Positions 50,735-59,748 of a stretch of DNA of 64,000 bases are shown piece after piece. Position 1 is the stretch's first letter. Each line of letters begins with the position of its first letter. The stretch is from Pseudomonas capeferrum (GTDB lineage: Bacteria; Pseudomonadota; Gammaproteobacteria; Pseudomonadales; Pseudomonadaceae), in NCBI RefSeq assembly GCF_000731675.1, contig NZ_JMIT01000001.1:2355714-2419713 (forward strand), written 5' to 3'. The notes under the pieces are model-generated. The model made no database searches. It had not been told where the DNA came from and was given only the letters and a program-made list of their open reading frames with translations. Made by a program: the position numbers and the translations under genes.

Positions 50735-52930
50735 TCAAATACGCCGCGCGGCGTAACGCTTGAGCATGCTCGGGACGTCGAGGATCAACGCGATGCGACC
50801 GTCGCCGGTGATAGTGGCCCCGGACATGCCCGGCGTGCCCTGCAGCATCTTGCCCAGCGGCTTGATTACCACTTCTTCCTGGCCCACCAGTTGATCGACG
50901 ACAAAGCCAATGCGTTGGGTACCAACCGAGAGGATCACCACGTGGCCCTCATGCTGCTCTTCGTGCACCTGGCCCTGCACCAGCCAGCGCTTGAGGTAGA
51001 ACAGTGGCAGCGCCTTGTCGCGCACGATCACCACTTCCTGGCCATCGACCACATTGGTGCGCGACAGGTCGAGGTGGAAGATCTCGTTGACGTTGACCAG
51101 CGGGAAGGCGAAGGCCTGGTTGGCCAGCATCACCATCAGGGTCGGCATGATCGCCAGGGTCAGCGGCACCTTGATGACGATCTTCGAACCCTGGCCCTTG
51201 GCCGAGTAGATGTTGATCGAGCCATTGAGCTGGGAAATCTTGGTCTTCACCACATCCATGCCGACACCACGGCCGGACACGTCGGAAATCTCGGTCTTGG
51301 TCGAGAAGCCCGGGGCGAAGATCAGGTTGTAGCAGTCCGACTCGCTCAGACGCTCAGCGGCGTCCTTGTCCATCAGGCCCTTCTCCACGGCCTTGGCGCG
51401 CAGGATGTTGGGGTCCATGCCCTTGCCGTCATCGGAGATCGACAGCAGGATATGGTCGCCTTCCTGCTCGGCTGACAACACCACCCGGCCGGTCCGCGCC
51501 TTGCCGGACGCTTCACGCTCGTCGGGCATTTCCACGCCATGGTCGACCGCGTTGCGCACCAAGTGCACCAGCGGGTCAGCCAGGGCCTCGACGAGGTTCT
51601 TGTCGAGGTCGGTCTCTTCACCGACCAGCTCCAGGTTGATCTCTTTCTTGAGTTGGCGGGCCAGGTCGCGAACCAGACGCGGGAAGCGGCCGAAGACTTT
51701 CTTGATCGGCTGCATGCGGGTCTTCATGACCGCGGTCTGCAGGTCGGCAGTGACCACGTCGAGGTTCGACACGGCCTTGGACATGGCCTCGTCGCCGCTG
51801 TTCAGGCCCAGGCGGACCAAGCGGTTACGCACCAGCACCAGTTCGCCGACCATGTTCATGATCTCGTCCAGGCGCGCGGTGTCGACGCGCACGGTGGTTT
51901 CTGCCTCGCTGACGGCATGCTTTTCTGCCGCAGGGGCCGGTGCCCGTGGTGCAGGCGCAGGCTTGCTGACAGGCGCCGGTGCGGGCTTGGCCACTGGCTT
52001 GCTTTCGACCTTGGCAGCGACAGGCGCTTCGACCGCGACGGCGTCGCCAGAGAACTTGCCCTTGCCGTGCAACTGGTCGAGCAAGGCTTCGAATTCGTGC
52101 TCGCTGATAGCGTCACTGGCCGTGGCGGCCGGTGCAGTGCTCACGGGCGCAACTGCAGCGGCGGCGGGCAAGGCGTCGGCCTGGAACGTGCCCTTGCCAT
52201 GCAGTTGATCGAGCAACGACTCGAACTCTTCATCGGTGATTTCGTCGCTGACCGGCGCCGGGGCGCTGGCCACTGGCTCAGCGACGACTTCGGCGCTGAA
52301 CTGGCCTTTGCCATGCAACTGGTCGAGCAGCGATTCGAACTCGGCGTCGGTGATCTCGTCACTGGCGCCGCTGACGCTCTCGCCTTGCAACTGCTCATCG
52401 GCAGCGGCCTGGGCCTTGACCGCGTCGAGCGAGTCGAGCAGCTGCTCGAATTCGCTGTCGGTGATGTCCGGCTCTTCGGCAGGCGCTGCGGCCAGCGGTT
52501 CAGCGGCCGCAGGCTCGGCAGCGGCGACTTCGTCAGCAGCGGCAGGCTCGGCCAGGCGCGACAACGCGGCCAGCAGCTCCGGGGTGGCCGGGATGACTTC
52601 GCTGCGCTCGCGGACCTGGCCAAACATGTTGTTGACCGTGTCCAGCGCTTCAAGCACCACGTCCATCAACTCGGCGTCGACCCGGCGCTCACCTTTGCGC
52701 AGGATGTCGAACACGTTCTCGGCGATATGGCAGCACTCCACCAGCTCGTTGAGCTGGAGGAAGCCGGCGCCCCCTTTTACAGTGTGGAAACCGCGAAAAA
52801 TGGCATTGAGCAGGTCGGCATCATCCGGTCGGCTTTCCAGCTCGACCAATTGCTCGGACAGTTGCTCAAGAATTTCGCCGGCTTCTACCAGGAAATCCTG
52901 AAGGATTTCTTCATCGGCGCCGAAGCTCAT
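50735..52930 (-). CDS. cheA: Chemotaxis histidine kinase CheA
   Basis: 731-residue kinase that phosphorylates CheY and CheB. Hpt (P1) domain at the N-terminus with phospho-His H49 ([14 protein letters not shown]). Residues 155-291 contain four copies of a motif ([15 protein letters not shown], then three [22 protein letters not shown] units) in place of a recognisable P2 domain. Then dimerisation P3 from about 345, the ATPase P4 ([30 protein letters not shown]) and CheW-like P5 ([12 protein letters not shown]). Just after CheZ and before CheB; a textbook polar motility system except for the repeats. Confidence 0.95.
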   Translation of the reverse strand: MSFGADEEILQDFLVEAGEILEQLSEQLVELESRPDDADLLNAIFRGFHTVKGGAGFLQLNELVECCHIAENVFDILRKGERRVDAELMDVVLEALDTVNNMFGQVRERSEVIPATPELLAALSRLAEPAAADEVAAAEPAAAEPLAAAPAEEPDITDSEFEQLLDSLDAVKAQAAADEQLQGESVSGASDEITDAEFESLLDQLHGKGQFSAEVVAEPVASAPAPVSDEITDEEFESLLDQLHGKGTFQADALPAAAAVAPVSTAPAATASDAISEHEFEALLDQLHGKGKFSGDAVAVEAPVAAKVESKPVAKPAPAPVSKPAPAPRAPAPAAEKHAVSEAETTVRVDTARLDEIMNMVGELVLVRNRLVRLGLNSGDEAMSKAVSNLDVVTADLQTAVMKTRMQPIKKVFGRFPRLVRDLARQLKKEINLELVGEETDLDKNLVEALADPLVHLVRNAVDHGVEMPDEREASGKARTGRVVLSAEQEGDHILLSISDDGKGMDPNILRAKAVEKGLMDKDAAERLSESDCYNLIFAPGFSTKTEISDVSGRGVGMDVVKTKISQLNGSINIYSAKGQGSKIVIKVPLTLAIMPTLMVMLANQAFAFPLVNVNEIFHLDLSRTNVVDGQEVVIVRDKALPLFYLKRWLVQGQVHEEQHEGHVVILSVGTQRIGFVVDQLVGQEEVVIKPLGKMLQGTPGMSGATITGDGRIALILDVPSMLKRYAARRI
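52058..52468 (-). repeat. cheA: Four-fold motif repeat inside cheA
   Basis: Encodes CheA residues 155-291: one diverged unit ([15 protein letters not shown]) and three nearly identical units ending LLDQLHGKG, spaced about 38-44 residues apart by Ala/Pro/Val linkers. Codons are also conserved, as in recent internal duplication. Confidence 0.85.
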
Positions 52931-52942
52931 TAAACGTGCTCC

Positions 52943-53731
52943 TTAAAAACCCAGACTGGACAGCAGATCATCGACATCGTCCTGACCGGACACGACGTCT
53001 TCACGCTTATCGGCATGAATCTGCGGACCTTCACCCCGAGTCGGATGTTTTTCTTGATCTTTTTCAGCGCGAAGCTGCTGGTGGTCATGTTCGATGCCGG
53101 CAAAACGGTCGACCTGACTGGCCATCAGCACGAGCTTGAGCAGGTTGCTTTCCACCTCGGTGACCAACGCGGTGACCCGCTTGATCACCTGGCCGGTCAG
53201 GTCTTGGTAGTCCTGAGCCAGCAGAATGTCGTTGAGGTGGCCGGAAACCTTGCGGTTGCCTTCGGCACTGTGCGTCAGGAAACTGTCGACCCGCTTGACC
53301 AGGTCACGGAATTCTGGCGCAGCGACTTCGCGGCGCATGAAGCGCTGCCAGTCCACGCTCAGGGCCTTGGCCTCACCTGCCAGGTCGTTGAGCACCGGCG
53401 TGCTTTCCTCGACCAGGTCCATGGTGCGGTTGGCCGCACCCTCGGTCAGCTTGACCACATAGGACAGGCGCTCGGTGGCGTCGGTGATCTGCGAGACTTC
53501 CTCGGCCTGCGGCATGTTCGGGTCGATCTGGAAGCTGACGATGGCGCTGTGCAGCTCTCGGGTCAGCTTGCCGACTTCCTGGTACAGGCCACGGTCGCGG
53601 GTCTGGTTCAGCTGATGAATCAGCTGCACCGCCTCGCCGAAGCGACCCCGCTCCAGGCTCTCGACCAATTCCTGGGCATGTTTCTTCAGGGTCGTTTCGA
53701 ACTCCCCCAAAGACGTTTGTGATGAATCCAT
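52943..53731 (-). CDS. cheZ: CheY-P phosphatase CheZ
   Basis: 262-residue protein with the long helical hairpin of CheZ. The catalytic Gln lies in LLAQDYQDLTGQVIKRV near residue 170. The C-terminal CheY-binding peptide is VDDLLSSLGF after a flexible linker. Dephosphorylates CheY-P to end the signal. 12 bases before cheA. Confidence 0.95.
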   Translation of the reverse strand: MDSSQTSLGEFETTLKKHAQELVESLERGRFGEAVQLIHQLNQTRDRGLYQEVGKLTRELHSAIVSFQIDPNMPQAEEVSQITDATERLSYVVKLTEGAANRTMDLVEESTPVLNDLAGEAKALSVDWQRFMRREVAAPEFRDLVKRVDSFLTHSAEGNRKVSGHLNDILLAQDYQDLTGQVIKRVTALVTEVESNLLKLVLMASQVDRFAGIEHDHQQLRAEKDQEKHPTRGEGPQIHADKREDVVSGQDDVDDLLSSLGF

Positions 53732-53751
53732 GGCGCGCCCCCTGACGTGAC

Positions 53752-54138
53752 TCAGCCGTTGACGCGTTCGAAGATCTTCTCGATCTTTTCTTTGAGCACC
53801 TGAGCGGTGAACGGCTTGACCACGTAACCATTGACGCCGGCCTGGGCCGCTTCGATGATCTGGTCGCGCTTGGCTTCGGCGGTCACCATCAGTACCGGCA
53901 TGGTTTTCAGCTTCTCGCTGGCGCGGACTTTACGCAGCAGGTCGATACCGGACATGCCCGGCATGTTCCAGTCGGTCACCAGGAAGTCGTAGTGGCCGTT
54001 TTCCAGCATCGGCAACGCCGTGGTGCCGTCATCGGCTTCGTCGGTATTGGTGAAGCCCAGATCACGTAGCAGGTTCTTGATGATCCGCCGCATCGTCGAA
54101 AAGTCGTCAACGATGAGGATTTTCATGTTCTTGTCCAA
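53752..54138 (-). CDS. cheY: Chemotaxis response regulator CheY
   Basis: Single-domain receiver that binds FliM when phosphorylated. Motifs: [13 protein letters not shown], phospho-acceptor Asp in [12 protein letters not shown], Thr in MVTAEAKR and Lys in YVVKPFTAQ. Two starts compete: TTG 54138 (128 residues, MDKNMKIL) has GGAGG 5 bases upstream; ATG 54126 (124 residues, MKIL) has almost no ribosome site. I list the longer form because the ribosome site decides it; the shorter form is the usual family start. Followed by cheZ after 20 bases. Confidence 0.93.
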   Translation of the reverse strand: MDKNMKILIVDDFSTMRRIIKNLLRDLGFTNTDEADDGTTALPMLENGHYDFLVTDWNMPGMSGIDLLRKVRASEKLKTMPVLMVTAEAKRDQIIEAAQAGVNGYVVKPFTAQVLKEKIEKIFERVNG

Positions 54139-54245
54139 TTAGACCTCCAAGCAGTCTCAAACGCGCTCGGCCCCCGAGCACGCATTCATTCAATTCGGCA
54201 CAACGTGAAACGACTGCAGCGTCTTCAACGGCGAACGGTTGGCAC

Positions 54246-54986
54246 TCAGCGCGCCCGCCATTCACCCAGACGGCTGCGCAAACGTGCGGCGCACTGGCTG
54301 TGCAGCTGGCTTACGCGCGACTCGCTGACCCCCAGCACCTCACCGATTTCCTTGAGGTTCAGCTCTTCGTCGTAGTACAGCGCCAGCACCAGCCGCTCGC
54401 GCTCTGGCAGGTTGGCAATGGCATCGGTCAGGGCAGCCTGGAAGCGCTCGTCTTCAAGATCGCGCGACGGCTCGACCTGGCCACTGGCGCCGTCCTCGTG
54501 CAGCCCTTCGTGCTCGCCGTCCTGCAACAGGTCGTCGAAGCTGAACAGCCGGCTGCCTAAGGTATCGTTCAAAATCCCGTAGTAATCGTCGAGACTCAAT
54601 TGGAGTTCGGCCGCAACTTCGTGATCTTTAGCGTCGCGACCGGTTCTTGCTTCAACAGCGCGCATTGCGTCACTGACCATGCGTGTGTTGCGGTGCACCG
54701 AACGCGGTGCCCAATCGCCTTTGCGCACCTCATCGAGCATCGCGCCGCGGATGCGGATACCGGCGTAGGTTTCGAAGCTGGCGCCCTTGCTGGCGTCGTA
54801 CTTGTTGGCCACTTCCAGCAGGCCGATCATGCCGGCCTGGATCAGGTCTTCGACTTGGACGTTGGCCGGCAGCCGCGCCAGCAGGTGGTAGGCAATGCGC
54901 TTGACCAGCGGGGCGTAGCGTTCGATCAGCTCGTACTGGGCGTCTTTCGACGCCCTGCTGTACATCTTGAAGCCGCTCGCACTCAT
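54246..54986 (-). CDS. fliA: Flagellar sigma factor FliA (sigma28)
   Basis: 246-residue sigma factor for late flagellar and chemotaxis genes. Region 2 has YAPLVKRIAYHLLARLPANVQVEDLIQAGMIGLLEV and the DEVRKGDWAPRSV segment; region 4 has LPERERLVLALYYDEELNLKEIGEVLGVSESRVSQLHSQ. ATG 54986 overlaps the fleN stop (ATGA). A sigma28-type promoter is predicted at 40417 in this window. Confidence 0.96.
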   Translation of the reverse strand: MSASGFKMYSRASKDAQYELIERYAPLVKRIAYHLLARLPANVQVEDLIQAGMIGLLEVANKYDASKGASFETYAGIRIRGAMLDEVRKGDWAPRSVHRNTRMVSDAMRAVEARTGRDAKDHEVAAELQLSLDDYYGILNDTLGSRLFSFDDLLQDGEHEGLHEDGASGQVEPSRDLEDERFQAALTDAIANLPERERLVLALYYDEELNLKEIGEVLGVSESRVSQLHSQCAARLRSRLGEWRAR

Positions 54987-55816
54987 AGTACCGGTCCTGC
55001 GCTGGTGGGCTGCACCAGACGCTCGACGAAGAACTCCAGGTGCCCGCGCGGGTTGGCCGGCAACGGCCAGCTGTCGACCTTCTGCGCAATGGCCTTGAAG
55101 GCCAGCGCGCACTTGGAGCGCGGGAACGCTTCGTAAACTGCCCGCTGCTTCTGCACCGCCTTGCGCACGCACTCGTCGTACGGCACGGCGCCGACATACT
55201 GCAGGGCCACGTCGAGGAAGCGGTCGGTGACCTTGGTCAACTTGGCGAAGAGGTTGCGCCCTTCCTGCGGGCTCTGGGCCATGTTGGCCAGCACGCGGAA
55301 GCGGTTCATGCCGTAATCGCGGTTGAGCAGCTTGATCAGCGCATAGGCGTCGGTGATCGAGGTGGGCTCGTCGCAGACCACCAGCAGCACTTCCTGGGCC
55401 GCGCGAACGAAGCTGACCACCGAGTCACCAATACCTGCAGCGGTGTCGATCACCAGCACGTCGAGGTTGTCGCCGACATCGCTGAAGGCCTGGATCAGGC
55501 CGGCGTGCTGGGCCGGCGCCAGGTGCACCATACTCTGGGTGCCGGAGGCCGCCGGCACGATGCGCACTCCGCCCGGCCCCTGCAGCATCACATCGCGCAG
55601 CTCGCAGCGCCCTTCGATGACATCGGCCAGGGTGCGTTTGGGGGTAAGCCCAAGCAATACGTCGACATTGGCCAGGCCCAGGTCGGCGTCCAGCAACATG
55701 ACCCTGCGGCCAAGCTCGGCCAGCGCCAGAGACAGGTTCACTGAAACGTTAGTTTTGCCGACGCCACCTTTGCCACCGGTCACGGCGATCACCTGTACGG
55801 GATGCATGCTACCCAT
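54983..55816 (-). CDS. fleN: Flagellar number regulator FleN (FlhG)
   Basis: 277-residue MinD-like ATPase that limits the number of polar flagella and restrains FleQ. Walker A KGGVGKTNVSVNLSLAL near residue 15; DADLGLANVDVLLGL and the VIDTAAGIGDSVVSFV switch motif follow. ATG 55816 gives MGSMHPVQVIAVTGG; the ATG three codons on is also possible. Between flhF and fliA. Confidence 0.95.
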   Translation of the reverse strand: MGSMHPVQVIAVTGGKGGVGKTNVSVNLSLALAELGRRVMLLDADLGLANVDVLLGLTPKRTLADVIEGRCELRDVMLQGPGGVRIVPAASGTQSMVHLAPAQHAGLIQAFSDVGDNLDVLVIDTAAGIGDSVVSFVRAAQEVLLVVCDEPTSITDAYALIKLLNRDYGMNRFRVLANMAQSPQEGRNLFAKLTKVTDRFLDVALQYVGAVPYDECVRKAVQKQRAVYEAFPRSKCALAFKAIAQKVDSWPLPANPRGHLEFFVERLVQPTSAGPVL

Positions 55817-55909
55817 GTCTGTTCTTTACCTTGTCTCGCTGGGACTCAGGCCACACGTGAGGCAATTCTGCGTGCCCCTTGGCATAGCTACTTTGCACAC
55901 GCTTCATCA

Positions 55910-57217
55910 TCAACCCGCTCGCCGTGGGTTGTGGTAGAGATCAGCGAACATGTCGGCCATGGCCTCTTCGCTGGGCTCATCCTGCTGTTGCACATTGACC
56001 GCGCGCGTTACCAGTTGGTGCGCCCGTGGCAAGTGCAAATCGTCAGGAATACGTGGCCCATCGGTCAGGTAGGCCACCGGCAATTCATGACTGATGGCAA
56101 GGCTCAGCACATCGCCGAGGCTTGCCGTTTCATCGAGTTTGGTCAGGATGCAACCGGCCAGGCCACACCGCTTGTAGCTGTGGTAGGCGGCCGTCAGCAC
56201 CTGCTTCTGGCTGGTGGTTGCCAGCACCAGGTAGTTCTTCGAGGCGATGCCGCGGCTCGCCAGGGTTTCGAGCTGCATGCGCAAGGCCGGGTCGCTGGCC
56301 TGCAGGCCGGCGGTATCGATCAGCACCACGCGTTTGCGCAGCAGCGGCTCCAGCGCTTGGGCCAGCGACTGGCCCGGGTCGACATAGGTCACCGGCACGT
56401 TGAGGATACGCCCCAGGGTCTTGAGCTGCTCCTGGGCACCGATGCGGAAGCTGTCCATGCTCACCAACGCCAGCTGCGGGGCGCCGTACTTGAGCACGTA
56501 ACGCGCGGCCAGCTTGGCCAGGGTGGTGGTCTTGCCCATGCCGGCCGGGCCGACCATGGCGATCACACCGCCCTCTTCGATCGGCTCGACCTCGGGAATC
56601 TCGATCATCCGCGCCAGGTGCGCCAGCAGCATGCGCCAGGCCTGGCGCGGCTCTTCGATCTCGGTGGTGAGTTCAAGCAGCTCACGGGCAATCGGGCCGG
56701 ACAGGCCGATGCGCTGCAGGCGGCGCCAGAGGTTGGCTTGCTGGGGCTTGCTGCCTTGCAGTTGGCTCCAGGCCAGCGAGCCGAGTTGCACTTCCAGCAG
56801 CTCGCGCAGCCCCGACAGCTCCGAGCGCATGGCATCGAACAGCCGTGGGTCGACCGGCGCCGGGCTGGGCGCAGCGGCAGGCGCCGGTGCATCCACGTGC
56901 GGCTCGACCAAGGGTTCCGAGGCGGTCAGCGACTGCCCGGCGAACAATTGGCGGTTGTTGTCGCTGCTGTCGCTGCGCTGGTCCAGTTCGGCCTGGGCCG
57001 TGGCGATACGCGTGTGGGTCTTGCGCAGCTCTTCTTCAAGCTCGGCGTTGGGTACGCGCGGGGCCAGTGCGGACAGCTTGTAGTCCAGCGCCGCCGTCAA
57101 TTCGACACCACCGGCAATGCGGCGGTTACCGATGATGGCGGCATCGGAGCCAAGCTCATCCCGGACCAGCTTCATGGCCTGACGCATATCGGCGGCGAAA
57201 AATCGCTTAACTTGCAT
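55910..57217 (-). CDS. flhF: SRP-type GTPase FlhF
   Basis: 435-residue GTPase that marks the cell pole for flagellum assembly. N-terminal basic segment MQVKRFFAADMRQAMKLVRDELG, Pro/Ala linker near residues 95-130, then the NG domains: GPAGMGKTTTLAKLAARY (G1), SMDSFRIGAQEQL, VVLIDTAGLQASDP, LTKLDETASLGDVLS. 11 bases downstream of flhA. Confidence 0.95.
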   Translation of the reverse strand: MQVKRFFAADMRQAMKLVRDELGSDAAIIGNRRIAGGVELTAALDYKLSALAPRVPNAELEEELRKTHTRIATAQAELDQRSDSSDNNRQLFAGQSLTASEPLVEPHVDAPAPAAAPSPAPVDPRLFDAMRSELSGLRELLEVQLGSLAWSQLQGSKPQQANLWRRLQRIGLSGPIARELLELTTEIEEPRQAWRMLLAHLARMIEIPEVEPIEEGGVIAMVGPAGMGKTTTLAKLAARYVLKYGAPQLALVSMDSFRIGAQEQLKTLGRILNVPVTYVDPGQSLAQALEPLLRKRVVLIDTAGLQASDPALRMQLETLASRGIASKNYLVLATTSQKQVLTAAYHSYKRCGLAGCILTKLDETASLGDVLSLAISHELPVAYLTDGPRIPDDLHLPRAHQLVTRAVNVQQQDEPSEEAMADMFADLYHNPRRAG

Positions 57218-57228
57218 TATCCACTACC

Positions 57229-59358
57229 TCAGCCGTTAGGGCCCACGGTGGCAACGATGGTGACTTGCTTGTTGTCAGGTATTTCCTGATACGCCAGAAC
57301 ATGCAAATTCGGTACAGCCAGGCGACCGAAGCGCGACAGCATGGCGCGGATCGGGCCGGCGACCAGAAGAATGGCCGGCTGGCCCTGCATCTCTTGGCGC
57401 TGGGCCGCGTCAATCAGCGAACGCTGCAGCTTTTCGGCCATGCTCGGTTCCAGAAGAACACCGTCTTCCTGACCCTGCCCGGCCCTTTGCAGACTATTGA
57501 GCAAAATCTGTTCCAACCTTGGCTCCAGGGTAATCACCGGCAGCTCCGACTCAACGCCGACAATGCTTTGCACGATGGCGCGACACAATCCGACGCGCAC
57601 CGCCGCGACCAGCGCGGCGGTATCTTGACTCTTGCCGGCGTTGTTGGCGATAGCCTCGGCGATGCTGCGGATGTCGCGCACCGGTACCTGCTCGGACAAC
57701 AACGCCTGCAAGACCTTGAGCAAGCCCGACAAGGAAATGACACCCGGCACCAGCTCTTCTGCAAGTTTAGGCGAAGCCTTGCCCAGCACCTGCAGCAGTT
57801 GCTGGACCTCTTCGTGGCCGATCAGCTCGTGACAGTGCTTTTGCAGGATCTGGTTGAGGTGGGTGGCCACCACGGTACTGGCGTCCACCACGGTGTAGCC
57901 CAGCGACTGCGCCTGGGAGCGCTGGCCAACGTCGATCCACACCGCCTCCAGGCCAAACGCCGGGTCGCGCGCGGCAATGCCGTTGAGGGTGCCAAATACC
58001 TGGCCTGGGTTGATCGCCAGCTCGCGGTCCGGGTAGATCTCCGCTTCGGCCAGAATCACCCCCATCAAGGTCAGGCGGTAGGCACTGGGCTGCAGGTCGA
58101 GGTTGTCGCGAATGTGCACGGTGGGCATGAGGAAACCCAGGTCCTGGGACAGCTTCTTGCGCACGCCCTTGATCCGCGCCAGCAACTGGCCACCTTGGTT
58201 GCGGTCGACCAGCGGGATCAGCCGATAGCCCACTTCCAGGCCGATCATGTCGATCGGGGTAACGTCGTCCCAGCCCAGCTCCTTGGTTTCCAGCGCACGC
58301 TGCGGCGAGGGCAGCAGGTCCTGCTGGCGCTGCACCTCTGCCTGAGCCTTGGCCTTGACCTGCTGCTGTTTCTTCCACACCAGGTAGGCGCCGCCGCAGG
58401 CCATCAGGCCGAGGCTGAGGAAGGCCACGTGCGGCATGCCCGGCACCAGGCCCATGACGATCATCAGGCCGCCGGACACCGCCAGCGCCTTTGGCGAATC
58501 GAACATCTGCCGGTTGATCAGCTTGCCCATGTCTTCCGAGCCCGAGGCGCGGGTGACCATGATGGCTGCGGCGGTGGACAACAGCAGTGATGGCAATTGC
58601 GCCACCAAACCGTCACCGATGGTCAGCAGGGCATACACCTTGCCGGCTTCGCTGAACGGCATGCCGTGCTGGAGCATGCCGATGAGCATGCCGCCGATGA
58701 GGTTGATGAACAGGATCAACAGGCCGGCGATGGCATCGCCGCGCACGAACTTGCTGGCACCGTCCATCGAGCCGTAGAACTCGGCCTCCTGGGCCACCTC
58801 GGTACGGCGCGCCTTGGCCTGGGCCTGGTCGATCAGGCCAGCGTTGAGGTCGGCGTCGATGGCCATCTGTTTGCCCGGCATTGCATCGAGGGTAAAGCGT
58901 GCGCTTACCTCGGAAATACGCCCGGCGCCCTTGGTGACCACCACGAAGTTGATGATCATGAGGATGGCGAACACCACCGCACCGACCACGTAATTGCCGC
59001 CGATGACCACTTCACCGAAGGCCTGGATCACCTTGCCTGCGGCGCCGTGGCCCTCCTGGCCGTGGAGCATGACCACCCGCGTGGACGCCACGTTCAGCGC
59101 CAGGCGCAGCAAGGTCGCCACCAGCAGGATGGTGGGGAATGCGGCGAAGTCGAGCGGGCGCAGGGCGTACACGCAGACCAGCAGCACCACGATCGACAGG
59201 GCGATGTTGAAGGTGAAGAACACGTCGAGCAAGAACGGCGGTATCGGCAACATCATCATTGCCAACATCACCAGCAGCAACAGCGGCACGCCCAGGTTGC
59301 CCCGACCGAGACCGGCCAGGTTGTGGCGGGCGTTGCTGATTAACTGAGTGCGATCCAC
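57229..59358 (-). CDS. flhA: Flagellar export gate protein FlhA
   Basis: 709-residue export gate. The N-terminal half has eight membrane helices and the FHIPEP-type loop (VSARFTLDAMPGKQMAIDADLNAGL with conserved Asp near residue 205); the C-terminal half is the cytoplasmic nonamer-ring domain. I chose GTG 59358, with AAGAGG 7 bases upstream; the frame continues upstream into a leader hairpin that is not coding. A sigma54 promoter lies at 59414-59429. Confidence 0.94.
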   Translation of the reverse strand: MDRTQLISNARHNLAGLGRGNLGVPLLLLVMLAMMMLPIPPFLLDVFFTFNIALSIVVLLVCVYALRPLDFAAFPTILLVATLLRLALNVASTRVVMLHGQEGHGAAGKVIQAFGEVVIGGNYVVGAVVFAILMIINFVVVTKGAGRISEVSARFTLDAMPGKQMAIDADLNAGLIDQAQAKARRTEVAQEAEFYGSMDGASKFVRGDAIAGLLILFINLIGGMLIGMLQHGMPFSEAGKVYALLTIGDGLVAQLPSLLLSTAAAIMVTRASGSEDMGKLINRQMFDSPKALAVSGGLMIVMGLVPGMPHVAFLSLGLMACGGAYLVWKKQQQVKAKAQAEVQRQQDLLPSPQRALETKELGWDDVTPIDMIGLEVGYRLIPLVDRNQGGQLLARIKGVRKKLSQDLGFLMPTVHIRDNLDLQPSAYRLTLMGVILAEAEIYPDRELAINPGQVFGTLNGIAARDPAFGLEAVWIDVGQRSQAQSLGYTVVDASTVVATHLNQILQKHCHELIGHEEVQQLLQVLGKASPKLAEELVPGVISLSGLLKVLQALLSEQVPVRDIRSIAEAIANNAGKSQDTAALVAAVRVGLCRAIVQSIVGVESELPVITLEPRLEQILLNSLQRAGQGQEDGVLLEPSMAEKLQRSLIDAAQRQEMQGQPAILLVAGPIRAMLSRFGRLAVPNLHVLAYQEIPDNKQVTIVATVGPNG

Positions 59359-59385
59359 CGCGAGTCCTCTTGATGCAAAACTTTG

Positions 59386-59408
59386 ACGCCCAGGGGGCGC
59401 CTGGGCGT
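59386..59408 (-). promoter_or_regulatory. Leader hairpin upstream of flhA
   Basis: ACGCCCAGG and CCTGGGCGT (59386-59394, 59400-59408) form a 9-bp stem with 5-base loop at the very start of the predicted flhA mRNA. It could stabilise the 5' end or act in control. Confidence 0.45.
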
Positions 59409-59413
59409 GGCTT

Positions 59414-59429
59414 TGCAAGAAGCCTTCCA
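59414..59429 (-). promoter_or_regulatory. Sigma54 promoter for flhA
   Basis: On the minus strand TGGAAGGCTTCTTGCA, with GG-N10-GC spacing and a perfect TTGCA -12 element. flhA operons of pseudomonads are known to depend on RpoN and FleQ. Start predicted near 59402. Confidence 0.7.
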
Positions 59430-59437
59430 ACTTTGCT

Positions 59438-59476
59438 ATTTGGATGTACGCCGGGGATTTGGATGTACGCCGTGGG
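59438..59476. repeat. Tandem duplication upstream of flhA promoter
   Basis: ATTTGGATGTACGCCGGGG is repeated at once, with one inserted base, as ATTTGGATGTACGCCGTGGG. It lies just upstream of the -24 element. Confidence 0.7.
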
Positions 59477-59493
59477 ATTTTCGAATGCAGTTA

Positions 59494-59737
59494 GATCGAG
59501 CGCCGCCCGCGCGGCGCATCGCGACGCAAGGCCGCTCCTACATTTGTTTCGGGCCAGTTATTCCTGGGGTATTGGCGTGCGACCCTTTGGCGCCCGCCTA
59601 ATATCGCGTCGTACTAACAAGGCGGTCGCGCGCAAATGCCACAGACCTCCCTGGCCCGAAACAAACGTAGGAGCGGCCTTGCGTCGCGATGCGCCGCGCG
59701 GGCGGCGCTTGATCTCACAGGCGCCAAAACCCCATCG
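59494..59737. repeat. Inverted-arm repeat element, copy 2
   Basis: Opposite orientation to copy 1 at 30855. The same outer arms (GCGCCGCCCGCGCGGCGC, GTAGGAGCGGCC), inner ends TTTCGGGCCAG and CTGGCCCGAAA, and centre (for example TTATTCCTGGGGTA and AAGGCGGTCGCGCGC), with about 80 percent identity by eye. Together with the flhA leader it fills 59359-59748, where there is no gene. Confidence 0.85.
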
Positions 59738-59748
59738 CCTGGCGCCTG

